NCBI GenBank assembly: GCA_009782955.1
Contig: WRIB01000003.1
Span: 1-64,000, forward strand
Source of the DNA: Treponema sp.
GTDB lineage: Bacteria; Spirochaetota; Spirochaetia; Treponematales; Breznakiellaceae
Length of the DNA stretch: 64,000 bases
Reading direction: 5' to 3'
Every line of letters begins with the position of its first letter. Position 1 is the stretch's first letter. Shown piece by piece: positions 33,932 to 42,260 of the stretch. A program made the translations under genes and the position numbers. The notes below the pieces were generated by a model that did no database searches, was not told the origin of the DNA, and saw nothing but the letters and a program-made list of their open reading frames with translations.

Positions 33932-34954
33932 ATGAAGAGAATTGTATGGTATGGCATTAAAGATGTACGCCTGGAAACAGATGCGGAAATTCCCAAATGT
34001 GAAGAAGGGGGAGTCCTAATAAAAACAGAGGCATTTTCCGTTTGCGGCACCGATGTAAAAGCATACAATGCAGGCAATACCCGTCTTACCCATCCCCAGA
34101 CTGTTGGTCATGAATTTGTTGGCCGTATCGAAGAAAGCAGGACAACGGCTTTTTCCGGGGGGGAACGGGTTGTAATGGCTCCGACCATCGGCTGCGGTGA
34201 ATGTTATTACTGTAAAACCGGAAAACGCAACCTCTGTGCAAAACCCCGTTCAATCGGGTTTCAGATTCCCGGCGCCATGGCGGAATATTTAAGCCTTCCT
34301 GCAGACGCTGTTACAGGCGGCCACCTTATAAAATGTCCGGATGATATTCCTGCTCCGGTGGCGGCAATTGCAGAACCGTTAAGCTGTGTTATTAACGGCC
34401 TGTCCCGCGTTCCGGTTAACACCCTGAATGATGTGTTGATAATCGGACTAGGGGCCATTGGATTGTTTCATGCCATTTCAATCAGAAATGCCGGAGCCGG
34501 AAACATTATAACCACCGATTTTCCCGGTAACAAAGTTGATATCGCCAAAAGCCTGGGCTTTACCGTAATAAACCCTGAAGAAATAAAGGAAAAATGGAAG
34601 GAACTTTCCGGCGGTTTAGGCTTTGAACTTGTGATCATCGCCGCACCGGTTCAACAAGTTCAGGAAACAGCACCCATGTATGCGCGTAAAGGCGGGTATG
34701 TTTCGTATTTTGCCAGCCTTCCTCCGGAACATGAAAAAATCAGCCTTTCCAGCCGCATGATTCATTACAACGAATTGGTTCTTTACGGAACTTCCGATTC
34801 AACGCCAAAACATGTGGAAGAAGCGGTAAAACTTCTTTCCGAACGAAAAGACGACTTTTTAAAGGTGATCACTGTTCTTCCCATGGAACAGTGGCTGGAA
34901 GCGTATCAGGGTGTAATGGATATGCGTTATGCCAAAGTTGTATTAACACCTTAA
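33932..34954 (+). CDS. Zinc-containing medium-chain dehydrogenase (polyol dehydrogenase-like)
   Basis: A 340-residue MDR. The catalytic zinc ligands are in SVCGTDVKAY (Cys) and VGHEFVG (His, Glu); the structural zinc cysteines are in IGCGECYYCKTGKRNLC; the Rossmann motif is IIGLGAIGLFHA. The sequence is nearest sorbitol, galactitol-1-phosphate and threonine dehydrogenase-type MDRs. Such enzymes oxidise a secondary alcohol of a polyol with NAD+. The gene sits between two SDR genes, 69 bases after the first, with GGGGAAGG before the ATG. It has no N-terminal helix like those of the BMC cargo proteins, so it is probably cytoplasmic and outside the microcompartment. Confidence 0.9.
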   Translation: MKRIVWYGIKDVRLETDAEIPKCEEGGVLIKTEAFSVCGTDVKAYNAGNTRLTHPQTVGHEFVGRIEESRTTAFSGGERVVMAPTIGCGECYYCKTGKRNLCAKPRSIGFQIPGAMAEYLSLPADAVTGGHLIKCPDDIPAPVAAIAEPLSCVINGLSRVPVNTLNDVLIIGLGAIGLFHAISIRNAGAGNIITTDFPGNKVDIAKSLGFTVINPEEIKEKWKELSGGLGFELVIIAAPVQQVQETAPMYARKGGYVSYFASLPPEHEKISLSSRMIHYNELVLYGTSDSTPKHVEEAVKLLSERKDDFLKVITVLPMEQWLEAYQGVMDMRYAKVVLTP

Positions 34955-34984
34955 AATAAATGCAGACTATTTTGGAGGAATATA

Positions 34985-35740
34985 ATGCGTGAAGACAGAT
35001 TTACCGGCAAAGTTGCCGTTATTACCGGTTCAGCCCAGGGTATAGGTTTTCAGCTTGCCCGGGATATGGCAAAAGAAGGAGCCAGGGTAGTTATTTCCGA
35101 TGTAGATGAAGAAGCCTTAAAAGAAGCCTCCGAAACATTAAAGGAGGAGGGCGCAGTTTACCTGACAGTAAAATGCGATGTTTCGGATCGCATACAGGTA
35201 GAAGACATGGTAAACAAAGCATTCGGGGAGTTTGGCCGTATTGATATCCTTGTTAACAATGCCGGAATACTGAAAAATTTTCCCATAGAAGAAACCACCG
35301 ATGAACTTCTTGACGCCACCATCGGTATCAATGTAATGGGTGCTCTTTATGCGATCCGTGCGGTAACACCGATAATGAAAAAACAACATTATGGACGAAT
35401 TATCAATGTATCATCAATCTGCGGTAAAATGGGAGACCATTCCACAACGTATGTTTACGGTACTTCCAAGGGCGCATTGCTCAGTACCACCCGTTCCGTG
35501 GCATACCAGCTCGGTCCATTTGGCATTACCTGTAATAGCATTGCCCCCCATGCTGTTATGACCAAACTGATGGCCTATTGGGATGAAGGCAGAAAAAAAG
35601 ACGCCGCAGAAAAAATACCCGTACGCCGCCTGGGGACTGTAGAGGATATGTCCAATCTGATGATGTTCCTTGCTTCCGACGAAGCGGGATTTATTAATGG
35701 AGAAAACGTTAATATAAATGGCGGCTATTACATGGATTAA
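34985..35740 (+). CDS. Short-chain dehydrogenase/reductase (second)
   Basis: A 251-residue SDR with TGSAQGIGFQLA, DILVNNAGIL, the Ser-containing INVSSICGKMG, the YxxxK motif YVYGTSKGAL, and GENVNINGGYYMD at the C-terminus. TTTGGAGGAAT gives a good ribosome site. It is only about one-third similar by eye to the SDR at 33086, so it is not a recent duplicate. Its 3' end is 13 bases from the convergent DeoR gene. Its place in the pathway is not determined; with its two neighbours it forms a redox trio typical of sugar-alcohol or sugar-acid catabolism. Confidence 0.88.
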   Translation: MREDRFTGKVAVITGSAQGIGFQLARDMAKEGARVVISDVDEEALKEASETLKEEGAVYLTVKCDVSDRIQVEDMVNKAFGEFGRIDILVNNAGILKNFPIEETTDELLDATIGINVMGALYAIRAVTPIMKKQHYGRIINVSSICGKMGDHSTTYVYGTSKGALLSTTRSVAYQLGPFGITCNSIAPHAVMTKLMAYWDEGRKKDAAEKIPVRRLGTVEDMSNLMMFLASDEAGFINGENVNINGGYYMD

Positions 35741-35753
35741 GCTTTACACAAGA

Positions 35754-36539
35754 TCATGCTGCAATAATCAGGTTGATTCCCGCATTTTTGATATGTTCTT
35801 CATATTCTGCTGGAATTCCGGAATCTGTAATAATTGTGTGAAATTCGTTGATATCCGCCAAATGTGCAGAGCAAACCTTGCCGAATTTTGATGAGTCAAT
35901 CAGAAGAACGCTTTCTATACTGTACTTTATTGCAGCTCGTTTTGTTTCCACTTCATAATGATAAGGACAGGTAACACCCAGATTGGAATGTAACCCCCTT
36001 GCTGAAATAAAGGCTTTGGAAGCACGGGAGTTTTTAATAATATCAATTCCCTGGTTGTTTTCGAACATTTGTGTTTCTGAATGGTAAACCCCGCCCTGGA
36101 TTAAAATATTGTTTTGCGGTTTTCGAATTAATTCTTCAATTATATTTAATGACCAGGAAATAATTGTCAAATTCTGGTTTTCAGGAAGGATTTGAGCGAA
36201 ATAGAAAATCGTTGTCCCTGAATCCAGCATAATGGTTTCCTGGGGAAGCAGGAGTTCTGCCGCTTTTCCGGCTATAAGCATTTTTTCATTCTTGTGAACC
36301 AGGGTTTGCTGTTGAAGATAATAATCGTTCGGGCTGGCAGCTTTTTCCAAAAAATGGGGATTGTATATAGCGCCGCCATGGTATATTTGAACAATGTTTT
36401 GTTCGGCAAGAAGTTCAAGGTCACGCCTTATTGTCATTGTAGAAACCTGAAGCATTTCAGACAGCGCTTTAATGCTGAGCATCGGAGTGGATTTCAAAAA
36501 AGACACGATTTTTTCTCTTCGATTGTTTATTTTTTCCAT
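35754..36539 (-). CDS. DeoR-family regulator, probable regulator of the BMC operon
   Basis: A 261-residue DeoR/GlpR-type protein. Winged helix at residues 1-60 (RREKIVSFLKSTPMLSIKALSEMLQVSTMTIRRDLELL), then YHGGAIYNPHF and the effector domain with IMLDSGTTIFYFAQI and LLIDSSKFGKVCSAHL. The family senses phosphorylated sugars. It is transcribed away from the first deoC of the BMC operon, with both promoters in the 150-bp spacer, which is the classic layout for a local repressor. The effector could be deoxyribose 5-phosphate or the pathway's own sugar phosphate. It is only distantly related to the DeoR protein at 12785. Confidence 0.9.
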   Translation of the reverse strand: MEKINNRREKIVSFLKSTPMLSIKALSEMLQVSTMTIRRDLELLAEQNIVQIYHGGAIYNPHFLEKAASPNDYYLQQQTLVHKNEKMLIAGKAAELLLPQETIMLDSGTTIFYFAQILPENQNLTIISWSLNIIEELIRKPQNNILIQGGVYHSETQMFENNQGIDIIKNSRASKAFISARGLHSNLGVTCPYHYEVETKRAAIKYSIESVLLIDSSKFGKVCSAHLADINEFHTIITDSGIPAEYEEHIKNAGINLIIAA

Positions 36540-36570
36540 AAACGGCTCATAATATTGTTAAGATATTATC

Positions 36571-36600
36571 ATTATTTCATAAATAATCACAAAATGTCAA
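36571..36600 (-). promoter_or_regulatory. Promoter of the second DeoR-family gene
   Basis: On the minus strand, TTGACA (36595-36600), 18-base spacer, AATAAT (36571-36576), about 32 bases before the DeoR start. Confidence 0.55.
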
Positions 36601-36662
36601 GTGAAAAATACAAATAATTAACAAATTTATAAATAAAATTCTTGACAATGGGTATTTTTTCA
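36601..36662. promoter_or_regulatory. Candidate operator: inverted repeat overlapping the BMC promoter
   Basis: GTGAAAAATAC (36601-36611) is mirrored by GTATTTTTTCAC (36651-36662), apart from one extra T. TGTCAAG (36595-36601) likewise mirrors CTTGACA (36641-36647). The arms overlap the -35 boxes of both divergent promoters, so a protein binding both arms would shut both. Confidence 0.4.
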
Positions 36663-36670
36663 CATATTAT
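36642..36670 (+). promoter_or_regulatory. Promoter of the BMC operon
   Basis: TTGACA (36642-36647), 17-base spacer, TATTAT (36665-36670), 20 bases before the first deoC start. It is the best promoter in this part of the window. Confidence 0.75.
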
Positions 36671-36690
36671 AAAAATGAGCGAGGATGCAA

Positions 36691-37473
36691 ATGGCTGTAA
36701 TTGATAAAGAATTAATAGAAAAAATTACGCGGGAAGTGCTGGAACAGATCTCAAAAACAGTTCCTTCAGCGCAAGGTATTACAAGCGCCGGCGACGCTGC
36801 ATTAAATCCTGCGGATTTGCCCAAATACATCGACCACACGCTGCTTAAAGCCGATGCAAAACCTGTAGATATAGAAAAGTTATGTAACGAGGCACAGCAG
36901 TATCACTTTTTTTCAGTGTGCGTTAATGGCGTTAATGTTGCCCAATGTGCAAAACTCCTCGCAGGAAGCAGCGTAAAGGTTTGTTCGGTAGTGGGCTTTC
37001 CATTGGGCGCCATGTCTGCAAAGGCAAAAGCTTACGAAACTTCTGCCGTTATTGAAGACGGCGCCAGAGAAATCGACATGGTGATGAATATTGGAGCCAT
37101 GAAAGCCGGGAATTTAAAACTTGTAGAAGAAGACATGGCCGCTGTACGAAAAGCCTGCGGTTCAACGGCGCTTCTAAAAGTAATTATAGAAACCTGCCTT
37201 CTTTCCACAGAAGAAATCATTAATGCATGTGAGATTGCAAAAAATACCGGGCTTGATTTTGTAAAAACATCAACTGGGTTTTCAACGGCAGGGGCAACGC
37301 CGGAACATGTTGCTCTAATGAGAAAGACGGTAGGCCCGGTAATGGGAGTAAAAGCTGCAGGAGGGGTCAGATCTTTTGACGATGCAGTAGGAATGATCAG
37401 AGCAGGGGCAACACGTCTTGGTACTTCAGGCGGAATTAGTATTATAAAAGGGAAAACTATTAAAGGGTATTAA
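36691..37473 (+). CDS. deoC: Deoxyribose-phosphate aldolase, BMC-associated (DeoC1)
   Basis: DeoC cleaves 2-deoxyribose 5-phosphate to acetaldehyde and glyceraldehyde 3-phosphate by a Schiff base. All key residues are present: the Schiff-base Lys in DFVKTSTGF (Lys192), the second Lys in GVKAAGGV (Lys221), Asp129 in IDMVMNIG, and the phosphate loop GTSGG. At 260 residues it is about 35-40 longer than free DeoC; the extra part is an N-terminal helix (VIDKELIEKITREVLEQI) plus a Ser/Ala/Gly linker, the form of a BMC encapsulation peptide. I prefer the ATG at 36691 (GAGG seven bases upstream) over 36685. It is the first gene of the BMC operon, so it probably makes the acetaldehyde inside the shell. 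Confidence 0.92.
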   Translation: MAVIDKELIEKITREVLEQISKTVPSAQGITSAGDAALNPADLPKYIDHTLLKADAKPVDIEKLCNEAQQYHFFSVCVNGVNVAQCAKLLAGSSVKVCSVVGFPLGAMSAKAKAYETSAVIEDGAREIDMVMNIGAMKAGNLKLVEEDMAAVRKACGSTALLKVIIETCLLSTEEIINACEIAKNTGLDFVKTSTGFSTAGATPEHVALMRKTVGPVMGVKAAGGVRSFDDAVGMIRAGATRLGTSGGISIIKGKTIKGY

Positions 37474-37505
37474 TAGCGGTTTGCTATTTTAACAGGGAGA
37501 AAACC

Positions 37506-38345
37506 ATGGATATCAATGAAATTGTAAAAGAAGTAACCAGGAATGTAATGAATAAAACCGGCGCTCAGGCAGTGTCCGGTCCCAAGACCGTCAAGGCAGG
37601 CTATGATGCCGGTTATGCCCAATACATGGATCATACGGTGCTTAAACAGGATACCGTAAAGGCTGCCTTAAAAAAATTCTGCGACGAAGCAAAGCAGTAT
37701 CATTTTGCTTCGGTTTGTATTAATCCGGCCAATGTTGCCTATGTTGCTTCACAGTTGAAAGGCTCGGGCGTAAAAACCTGTTCCGTTATTGGTTTCCCCC
37801 TGGGAGCCACTACGACGATGGTTAAAGCTGTGGAAGCTGCAGAGGCAATAAAAAATGGCGCTGAAGAAGTAGATATGGTGATCAATATTGGCGCCTTAAA
37901 GGATAAAGAGTACGATGTTGTGTATAATGATATTCTGGCTGTGGTAAATGCTGCGCATCCCAATGCAATTGTCAAGGTAATTATCGAAACCGGGTTATTA
38001 ACGGACGAAGAAAAAGTAGCTGCCTGTACCCTGGCAAAAAAAGCCGGGGTGGATTTTGTCAAAACCTGTACCGGCTTCGGTCCCGGCGCCGCTACTGCAG
38101 AAGACATCCGGCTTATGAAGCAAACAGTTGGAGATAGAATAAAAGTAAAGGCATCAACAGGCATTAATGACCGGCGAATTTGTGATGAAATGCTTAAAGC
38201 CGGTGCGGTACGTATGGGTACAAGCAAGGGAATAAAAATTGTAGAAGGCGAAATAGAAACAAAACCCGACGATTGCGAAAAATGCGGCAAGTGTACATCA
38301 AAATGTCCGACAGGGATCGTAACGATAACAAAACAGGCGTATTAA
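37506..38345 (+). CDS. Deoxyribose-phosphate aldolase with C-terminal 4Fe-4S-type tail (DeoC2)
   Basis: A 279-residue DeoC paralogue. The catalytic set is intact: Lys186 in DFVKTCTGF, Lys215 in KVKASTGI, Asp123 in EEVDMVINIG, and the loop GTSKG. An N-terminal helix (MDINEIVKEVTRNVMNKTG) followed by a flexible linker resembles an encapsulation peptide. Beyond the normal end of DeoC lies a tail with Cys257, Cys260, Cys263 and Cys267 in CEKCGKCTSKCPTG, the exact CxxCxxCxxxCP spacing of a 4Fe-4S ferredoxin half. The tail reads cleanly to the stop and is not a frameshift artefact. It may link the aldolase physically or electronically to the PduS-like protein at 40937. The gene is 32 bases after deoC1 and three bases before pduL. 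Confidence 0.9.
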   Translation: MDINEIVKEVTRNVMNKTGAQAVSGPKTVKAGYDAGYAQYMDHTVLKQDTVKAALKKFCDEAKQYHFASVCINPANVAYVASQLKGSGVKTCSVIGFPLGATTTMVKAVEAAEAIKNGAEEVDMVINIGALKDKEYDVVYNDILAVVNAAHPNAIVKVIIETGLLTDEEKVAACTLAKKAGVDFVKTCTGFGPGAATAEDIRLMKQTVGDRIKVKASTGINDRRICDEMLKAGAVRMGTSKGIKIVEGEIETKPDDCEKCGKCTSKCPTGIVTITKQAY

Positions 38346-38348
38346 TCA

Positions 38349-39200
38349 ATGAACGAAGATGTACTGAAACGGCTTATACAGAATACTATACTCCGTGAAT
38401 TTGCCGGGCGAGGGATATATTATTTCCCTGTTGCTGTTTCGGCCCGTCATGTACATCTTTCCAAAGATCATTTTGAAAAGCTTTTTGGTCAGGGGAAAAA
38501 AATGACCCGGTTCAGGGAACTTTCCCAGCCGGGACAGTTTGCCTGCGAAGAAACGATAGAGATTGCAGGCCCTAAAGGATACATAAAAAAAGTTAGGGTT
38601 CTTGGCCCGGAGCGCAGTGAGACACAGGTTGAAATTTCGGTAAGCGACAGTTTTACGCTTGGTATAAAACCGCATATCCGGATGAGCGGCAGCATTGCCG
38701 GAACTCCCGGCTGTACTATTACCGGACCTGCCGGAAAAATCACCATTAATCAGGGGGTGATTGTAGCTGCCCGCCATGTTCATCTTTCGACGGAACAGGC
38801 TGTTCTTTATGGCGTAAAAGACGGCGATGCTGTTTCGATTAAAACTCCGTCTCCCCGTGAAGGAATTATCGGGAATATTGCTGTCAGAGTTGCCAAAGAC
38901 TTTGATTTGGAAGTCCATTTGGATACCGACGAGGCTAACGGAAACGGTATACTTTGCGGCACCATCCTTGAAGCTTGTGCTATGGGCGGAAAATCCGTAT
39001 CTACTGTATTGCAAAGTTATGGCAAAGGTTCTCCCAAAGCCAGCGGCGTTGCGCTTGAGCTTGTAACGGAAAACGATGTTAATAAAGCATTGGCCCGGAG
39101 CGAAGAAACCATTTATTATACTGTAAAGGGATTTGTTAGTCCGGCTGCCAGGGACCGGGCAAAGGAAAAAGGGATAACGTTATGCAAATTGCAAGGGTAA
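38349..39200 (+). CDS. pduL: PduL-type phosphotransacylase
   Basis: PduL converts acyl-CoA and phosphate to acyl-phosphate and CoA, recycling CoA inside the BMC. Its two zinc-binding beta-barrel halves are visible: PVAVSARHVHLSKDHFEKLFG (first) and GVIVAARHVHLSTEQAV (second), each with the His-x-His ligands. The N-terminal helix (MNEDVLKRLIQNTILREF) is a typical encapsulation peptide. The protein has 283 residues, about 70 more than the usual PduL; the C-terminal extension ends VSPAARDRAKEKGITLCKL, a short motif also seen at the ends of other BMC enzymes. Its stop overlaps the downstream BMC-P gene by 19 bases. The presence of pduL with pduP shows that the aldehyde is oxidised to an acyl-phosphate. 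Confidence 0.92.
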   Translation: MNEDVLKRLIQNTILREFAGRGIYYFPVAVSARHVHLSKDHFEKLFGQGKKMTRFRELSQPGQFACEETIEIAGPKGYIKKVRVLGPERSETQVEISVSDSFTLGIKPHIRMSGSIAGTPGCTITGPAGKITINQGVIVAARHVHLSTEQAVLYGVKDGDAVSIKTPSPREGIIGNIAVRVAKDFDLEVHLDTDEANGNGILCGTILEACAMGGKSVSTVLQSYGKGSPKASGVALELVTENDVNKALARSEETIYYTVKGFVSPAARDRAKEKGITLCKLQG

Positions 39201-39490
39201 TCGGTACGGTGGTAAGTACCAATAAATCGGAAAAACTCAACGGGCTTAAATTGCTCCTTACCAGGAATATTGATCTTGATACCTGGACAGAGAAAGGCGC
39301 TCCGGTGGTAAGCATAGATGCCGTTGGTGCCGGAGAAGGGGAGGTTGTAATGATCGTTGGCGGATCTTCTTCGCGTCAAACATCCGTTACCGAAAACAAA
39401 CCTGCAGACAGTACGATTATTGCGATCATTGATTACATTGACATGAACCAAAAGAGAATTTTCGACAAACATAAAGAGAAGAGCATATGA
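39182..39490 (+). CDS. BMC-P pentameric shell vertex protein (EutN/CcmL family), first
   Basis: A 102-residue EutN/CcmL-type protein (MQIARVIGTVVSTNKSEKLNGLKLLL, AVGAGEGEVVMIVGGSSSRQT, STIIAIIDYID). BMC-P pentamers cap the vertices of the shell. The usual length is 80-100; the C-terminus has a short charged addition (QKRIFDKHKEKSI). It overlaps pduL by 19 bases and pduP by four bases, so it is translated with them. It is the first of three BMC-P genes in this operon. Confidence 0.93.
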   Translation: MQIARVIGTVVSTNKSEKLNGLKLLLTRNIDLDTWTEKGAPVVSIDAVGAGEGEVVMIVGGSSSRQTSVTENKPADSTIIAIIDYIDMNQKRIFDKHKEKSI

Positions 39491-40887
39491 TGACAAAAGA
39501 AGAAATAGAAAAAATTGCATCTCAGGTAGTTGCAAAACTCACTTTCGGTGCAGTTTCCGTTGCAAGCGGGGAAAACTGGATCTTTGATACCGTTGACGAA
39601 GCTGTTGCCAGGGCAAAAGATGCACAGCGGCAGCTTGGTAAAGCAACCCTGGAAGAACGCGGAAAGCTTATCGAAGCCATGCGTCAGGCTGCCAGAGACA
39701 ATGCGCAGAAACTTGCCGAGATGGCGAATCATGAAACAGGTTATGGCCGGGTGGAGCACAAGGTTTTAAAAAATCTTCTTGCGGCAAATAAAACTCCGGG
39801 TATTGAAGATCTCCGTACCCAGGCATGGTCCGGCGATTACGGCCTTACCCTGGTGGAAATGGCTCCTTTCGGCGTAATCGGTTCTATCACACCGTCTACA
39901 AATCCCCCGTCAACAGTTATCAACAATTCAATAAGCATGATTACGGCGGGAAATGCCGTTGTGTTTAATCCGCACCCTGCGGCAAAAAATGTTTCTCAGG
40001 AAACAATGCGCATTCTTAACGAAGCAATTGTATCGGCCGGAGGACCTGTAGGGCTTATTACAACAGTGCGTGAACCAACTTTGGAAACCGGAACGGCCCT
40101 GATGACCCACAAAGATATTCCCCTTCTTTCCATTACCGGCGGGGAACCGGTAGTAAAAGCTGCCATGAAAACCGGCAAAAAAGTTATTGCCGCCGGTCCG
40201 GGAAATCCTCCTGTAATTGTTGATGATACGGCAATACTGGAAAAAGCGGCAAAAGACATAGTGGATGGCGCTTCATTCGACAACAATGTGTTATGTGTTG
40301 CCGAAAAAGAAGTCTTTGCCTTTGCCAATATTACTGACGCGCTTATTGCAGAAATGGTTCGTAACGGCGCTTTTCTTATTGGCGGCGAAGACATAAAAAA
40401 AGTTCTTGCTACTACCTTAATCAACAAAGACGGGCAGTATGTAATTAACCGGAAATATGTGGGGCGTGATGCTGCGGTAATACTTCGGGACGCAGGTGTA
40501 GCTTATACCGGAAATCCCCGGCTTGTTATTGCAGAAGTTGATCCCTATCATCCTTTTGTTATGACAGAAATGCTTATGCCTGTTTTGGGTATTGCAAGGG
40601 TAAAAGACATAGACGATGCTGTCTCCCATGCAATTCGTGCCGAGCAGGGCTGCCAGCATTCGGCGATGATCCACTCAACCAATATCAAACACATGAGCTA
40701 TGCAGCCCATGCGCTGAATACAACGATTTTTGTTAAAAATGCCCCCTCTTATTCAGGGATTGGCTTTAACGGTGAAGGGTATGCAACACTTACCATTGCA
40801 ACTCCCACCGGAGAAGGAGTAACGGCGGCTCACTCATTTACACGCTTGCGGCGCTGTGTGCTCCATGGAGATTTCAGAATTGTTTAA
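39487..40887 (+). CDS. pduP: CoA-acylating aldehyde dehydrogenase, PduP-type
   Basis: A 466-residue aldehyde dehydrogenase that converts an aldehyde (here probably acetaldehyde) with CoA and NAD+ to acyl-CoA. Visible motifs are MAPFGVIGSITPSTNPPSTVI, AGNAVVFNPHPAAKN, GPGNPPVIVDDTA, the catalytic Cys in SFDNNVLCVAEKEV and ITGGEPVVKAAMKTGKK. The N-terminal helix (KEEIEKIASQVVAKLTFG) is the usual PduP encapsulation peptide, followed by a short linker. The start is at the first of two adjacent ATGs, overlapping the BMC-P stop. With PduL it forms the core acetaldehyde-to-acetyl-phosphate pathway. No partner alcohol dehydrogenase is found in the operon. Confidence 0.95.
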   Translation: MMTKEEIEKIASQVVAKLTFGAVSVASGENWIFDTVDEAVARAKDAQRQLGKATLEERGKLIEAMRQAARDNAQKLAEMANHETGYGRVEHKVLKNLLAANKTPGIEDLRTQAWSGDYGLTLVEMAPFGVIGSITPSTNPPSTVINNSISMITAGNAVVFNPHPAAKNVSQETMRILNEAIVSAGGPVGLITTVREPTLETGTALMTHKDIPLLSITGGEPVVKAAMKTGKKVIAAGPGNPPVIVDDTAILEKAAKDIVDGASFDNNVLCVAEKEVFAFANITDALIAEMVRNGAFLIGGEDIKKVLATTLINKDGQYVINRKYVGRDAAVILRDAGVAYTGNPRLVIAEVDPYHPFVMTEMLMPVLGIARVKDIDDAVSHAIRAEQGCQHSAMIHSTNIKHMSYAAHALNTTIFVKNAPSYSGIGFNGEGYATLTIATPTGEGVTAAHSFTRLRRCVLHGDFRIV

Positions 40888-40936
40888 ACAGAAAGGACGG
40901 GTTTTTGGTTGAATTTGAGTGAGGTGAATTAATCAA

Positions 40937-42256
40937 ATGAGTTTTCTTGACCAGGTACGTGAGGCAGGTATAGTCGGCGCCGGAGGCGCCGGATTTCCCA
41001 CCCATGTAAAACTGGACACACAGGCTGAATACCTCATTGCCAATGGCGCAGAATGTGAGCCGTTACTCCGCTCGGATCGCCGTATTATGGAAAAAAACGC
41101 CGCTGACATAGTGCGCGCCATGCTTGCTGCAGCGGAACACATGGGTGCAAAAAAACTTGTTATTGCGACCAAAAGCCATTACGAAGAAGCGGTTAACTCA
41201 CTTAAAAAAGCAACTGCCGGAACAAAAATAGAGCTTCATTTAATGAAGAGTACTTATCCTTCCGGCGACGAACAAACTCTTGTATATGATGTTACAGGCC
41301 GTGTTGTTCCTACCGGCGGAATTCCTCTTGATGTAAAAACCGTGGTTTCCAATGTTGCCACCCTTGTAAACATTGCAGGCGCTCTTGACGGTAAACCTGT
41401 AACAGACAAAATAATTACCGTTTCGGGAGCGGTAAAAAATCCCGTTACCATGGAAGTTCCCATAGGCACTCCCATAAGTGCCCTTATCGAAGCGGCAGGG
41501 GGTTTTGAATCGGGAAATGCCGGCGATTATGAAGTGATACTTGGCGGCCCTCTAATGGGCGCTTCGGCACAAAGCCTGGAAGAGCCTGTAACAAAGATCA
41601 CCGGGGGCATACTGCCTCTGCCGAAAAAACACAAACTTCTTTCGTATAAACACGTAGATTTACAAAGGCAGGCAAAACTTGCCAAAGCTGTATGCTGCCA
41701 ATGTTCAATCTGTACCCAGCTTTGTCCGCGGGCTGCGCTTGGTCTTGGCGTTGCTCCCCATAAGGCAATGCGTGCACTCTCTTCAGAAAAAGGCAATTTG
41801 CTCGGTAATACCGACAGTCTTTTTAGCTGCTGCGAATGCGGAATTTGTAGTTACTATGCCTGTAACTTTGGTCTTGCCCCATCAACGGTAATGGGGAACT
41901 TTAAGAAGGCCATGATGGGAGAGGGGATTAAACCGGAAAAAGAAAAAGCAGGTCCTGTGGATTCCGGACTTGGGGTTAAAAAAATCCCTTTAAAGCGGCT
42001 TATGTCACGGCTTGCTCTTGTAAAATACGATCGGGATGCACCGTTAATATCTTTTACCGGAAAAGTAAACGAGTACCGCATTCCTCTGAAAATGCACCTG
42101 GGCGCTCCCTGCAAAGCAGCGGTAGAAAAAGGGACGGCAGTAAAAAAAGGAACGGTTATTGGAATACCTCAGGGATTGGGATCGCTGATCCATGCGCCGG
42201 TTAATGGAACAGTGGTTGATGTACAATCTGATATCATAACAATAAAGGCAGAGTAA
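40937..42256 (+). CDS. pduS: PduS-like RnfC-type flavin/4Fe-4S electron-transfer protein
   Basis: A 439-residue protein with the RnfC/Nqo1-like N-terminal FMN/NADH fold (REAGIVGAGGAGFPTHVK, IANGAECEPLLRSDRRIM), a SLBB domain (VSGAVKNPVTMEVPIGTPI...AAGGFESG), two 4Fe-4S motifs (AVCCQCSICTQLCPR, SCCECGICSYYACNF) and a C-terminal biotinyl-like domain (GTVIGIPQGLGSLIHAPVNGTV). PduS in Pdu BMCs is proposed to reduce cobalamin. Here there is no B12-dependent diol dehydratase, so a different electron role is likely, such as NAD+ regeneration and transfer through the shell. It is followed directly by the BMC-T gene with a PduT-like Cys38, the usual electron partner in the shell. Confidence 0.9.
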   Translation: MSFLDQVREAGIVGAGGAGFPTHVKLDTQAEYLIANGAECEPLLRSDRRIMEKNAADIVRAMLAAAEHMGAKKLVIATKSHYEEAVNSLKKATAGTKIELHLMKSTYPSGDEQTLVYDVTGRVVPTGGIPLDVKTVVSNVATLVNIAGALDGKPVTDKIITVSGAVKNPVTMEVPIGTPISALIEAAGGFESGNAGDYEVILGGPLMGASAQSLEEPVTKITGGILPLPKKHKLLSYKHVDLQRQAKLAKAVCCQCSICTQLCPRAALGLGVAPHKAMRALSSEKGNLLGNTDSLFSCCECGICSYYACNFGLAPSTVMGNFKKAMMGEGIKPEKEKAGPVDSGLGVKKIPLKRLMSRLALVKYDRDAPLISFTGKVNEYRIPLKMHLGAPCKAAVEKGTAVKKGTVIGIPQGLGSLIHAPVNGTVVDVQSDIITIKAE

Positions 42257-42260
42257 GGTA

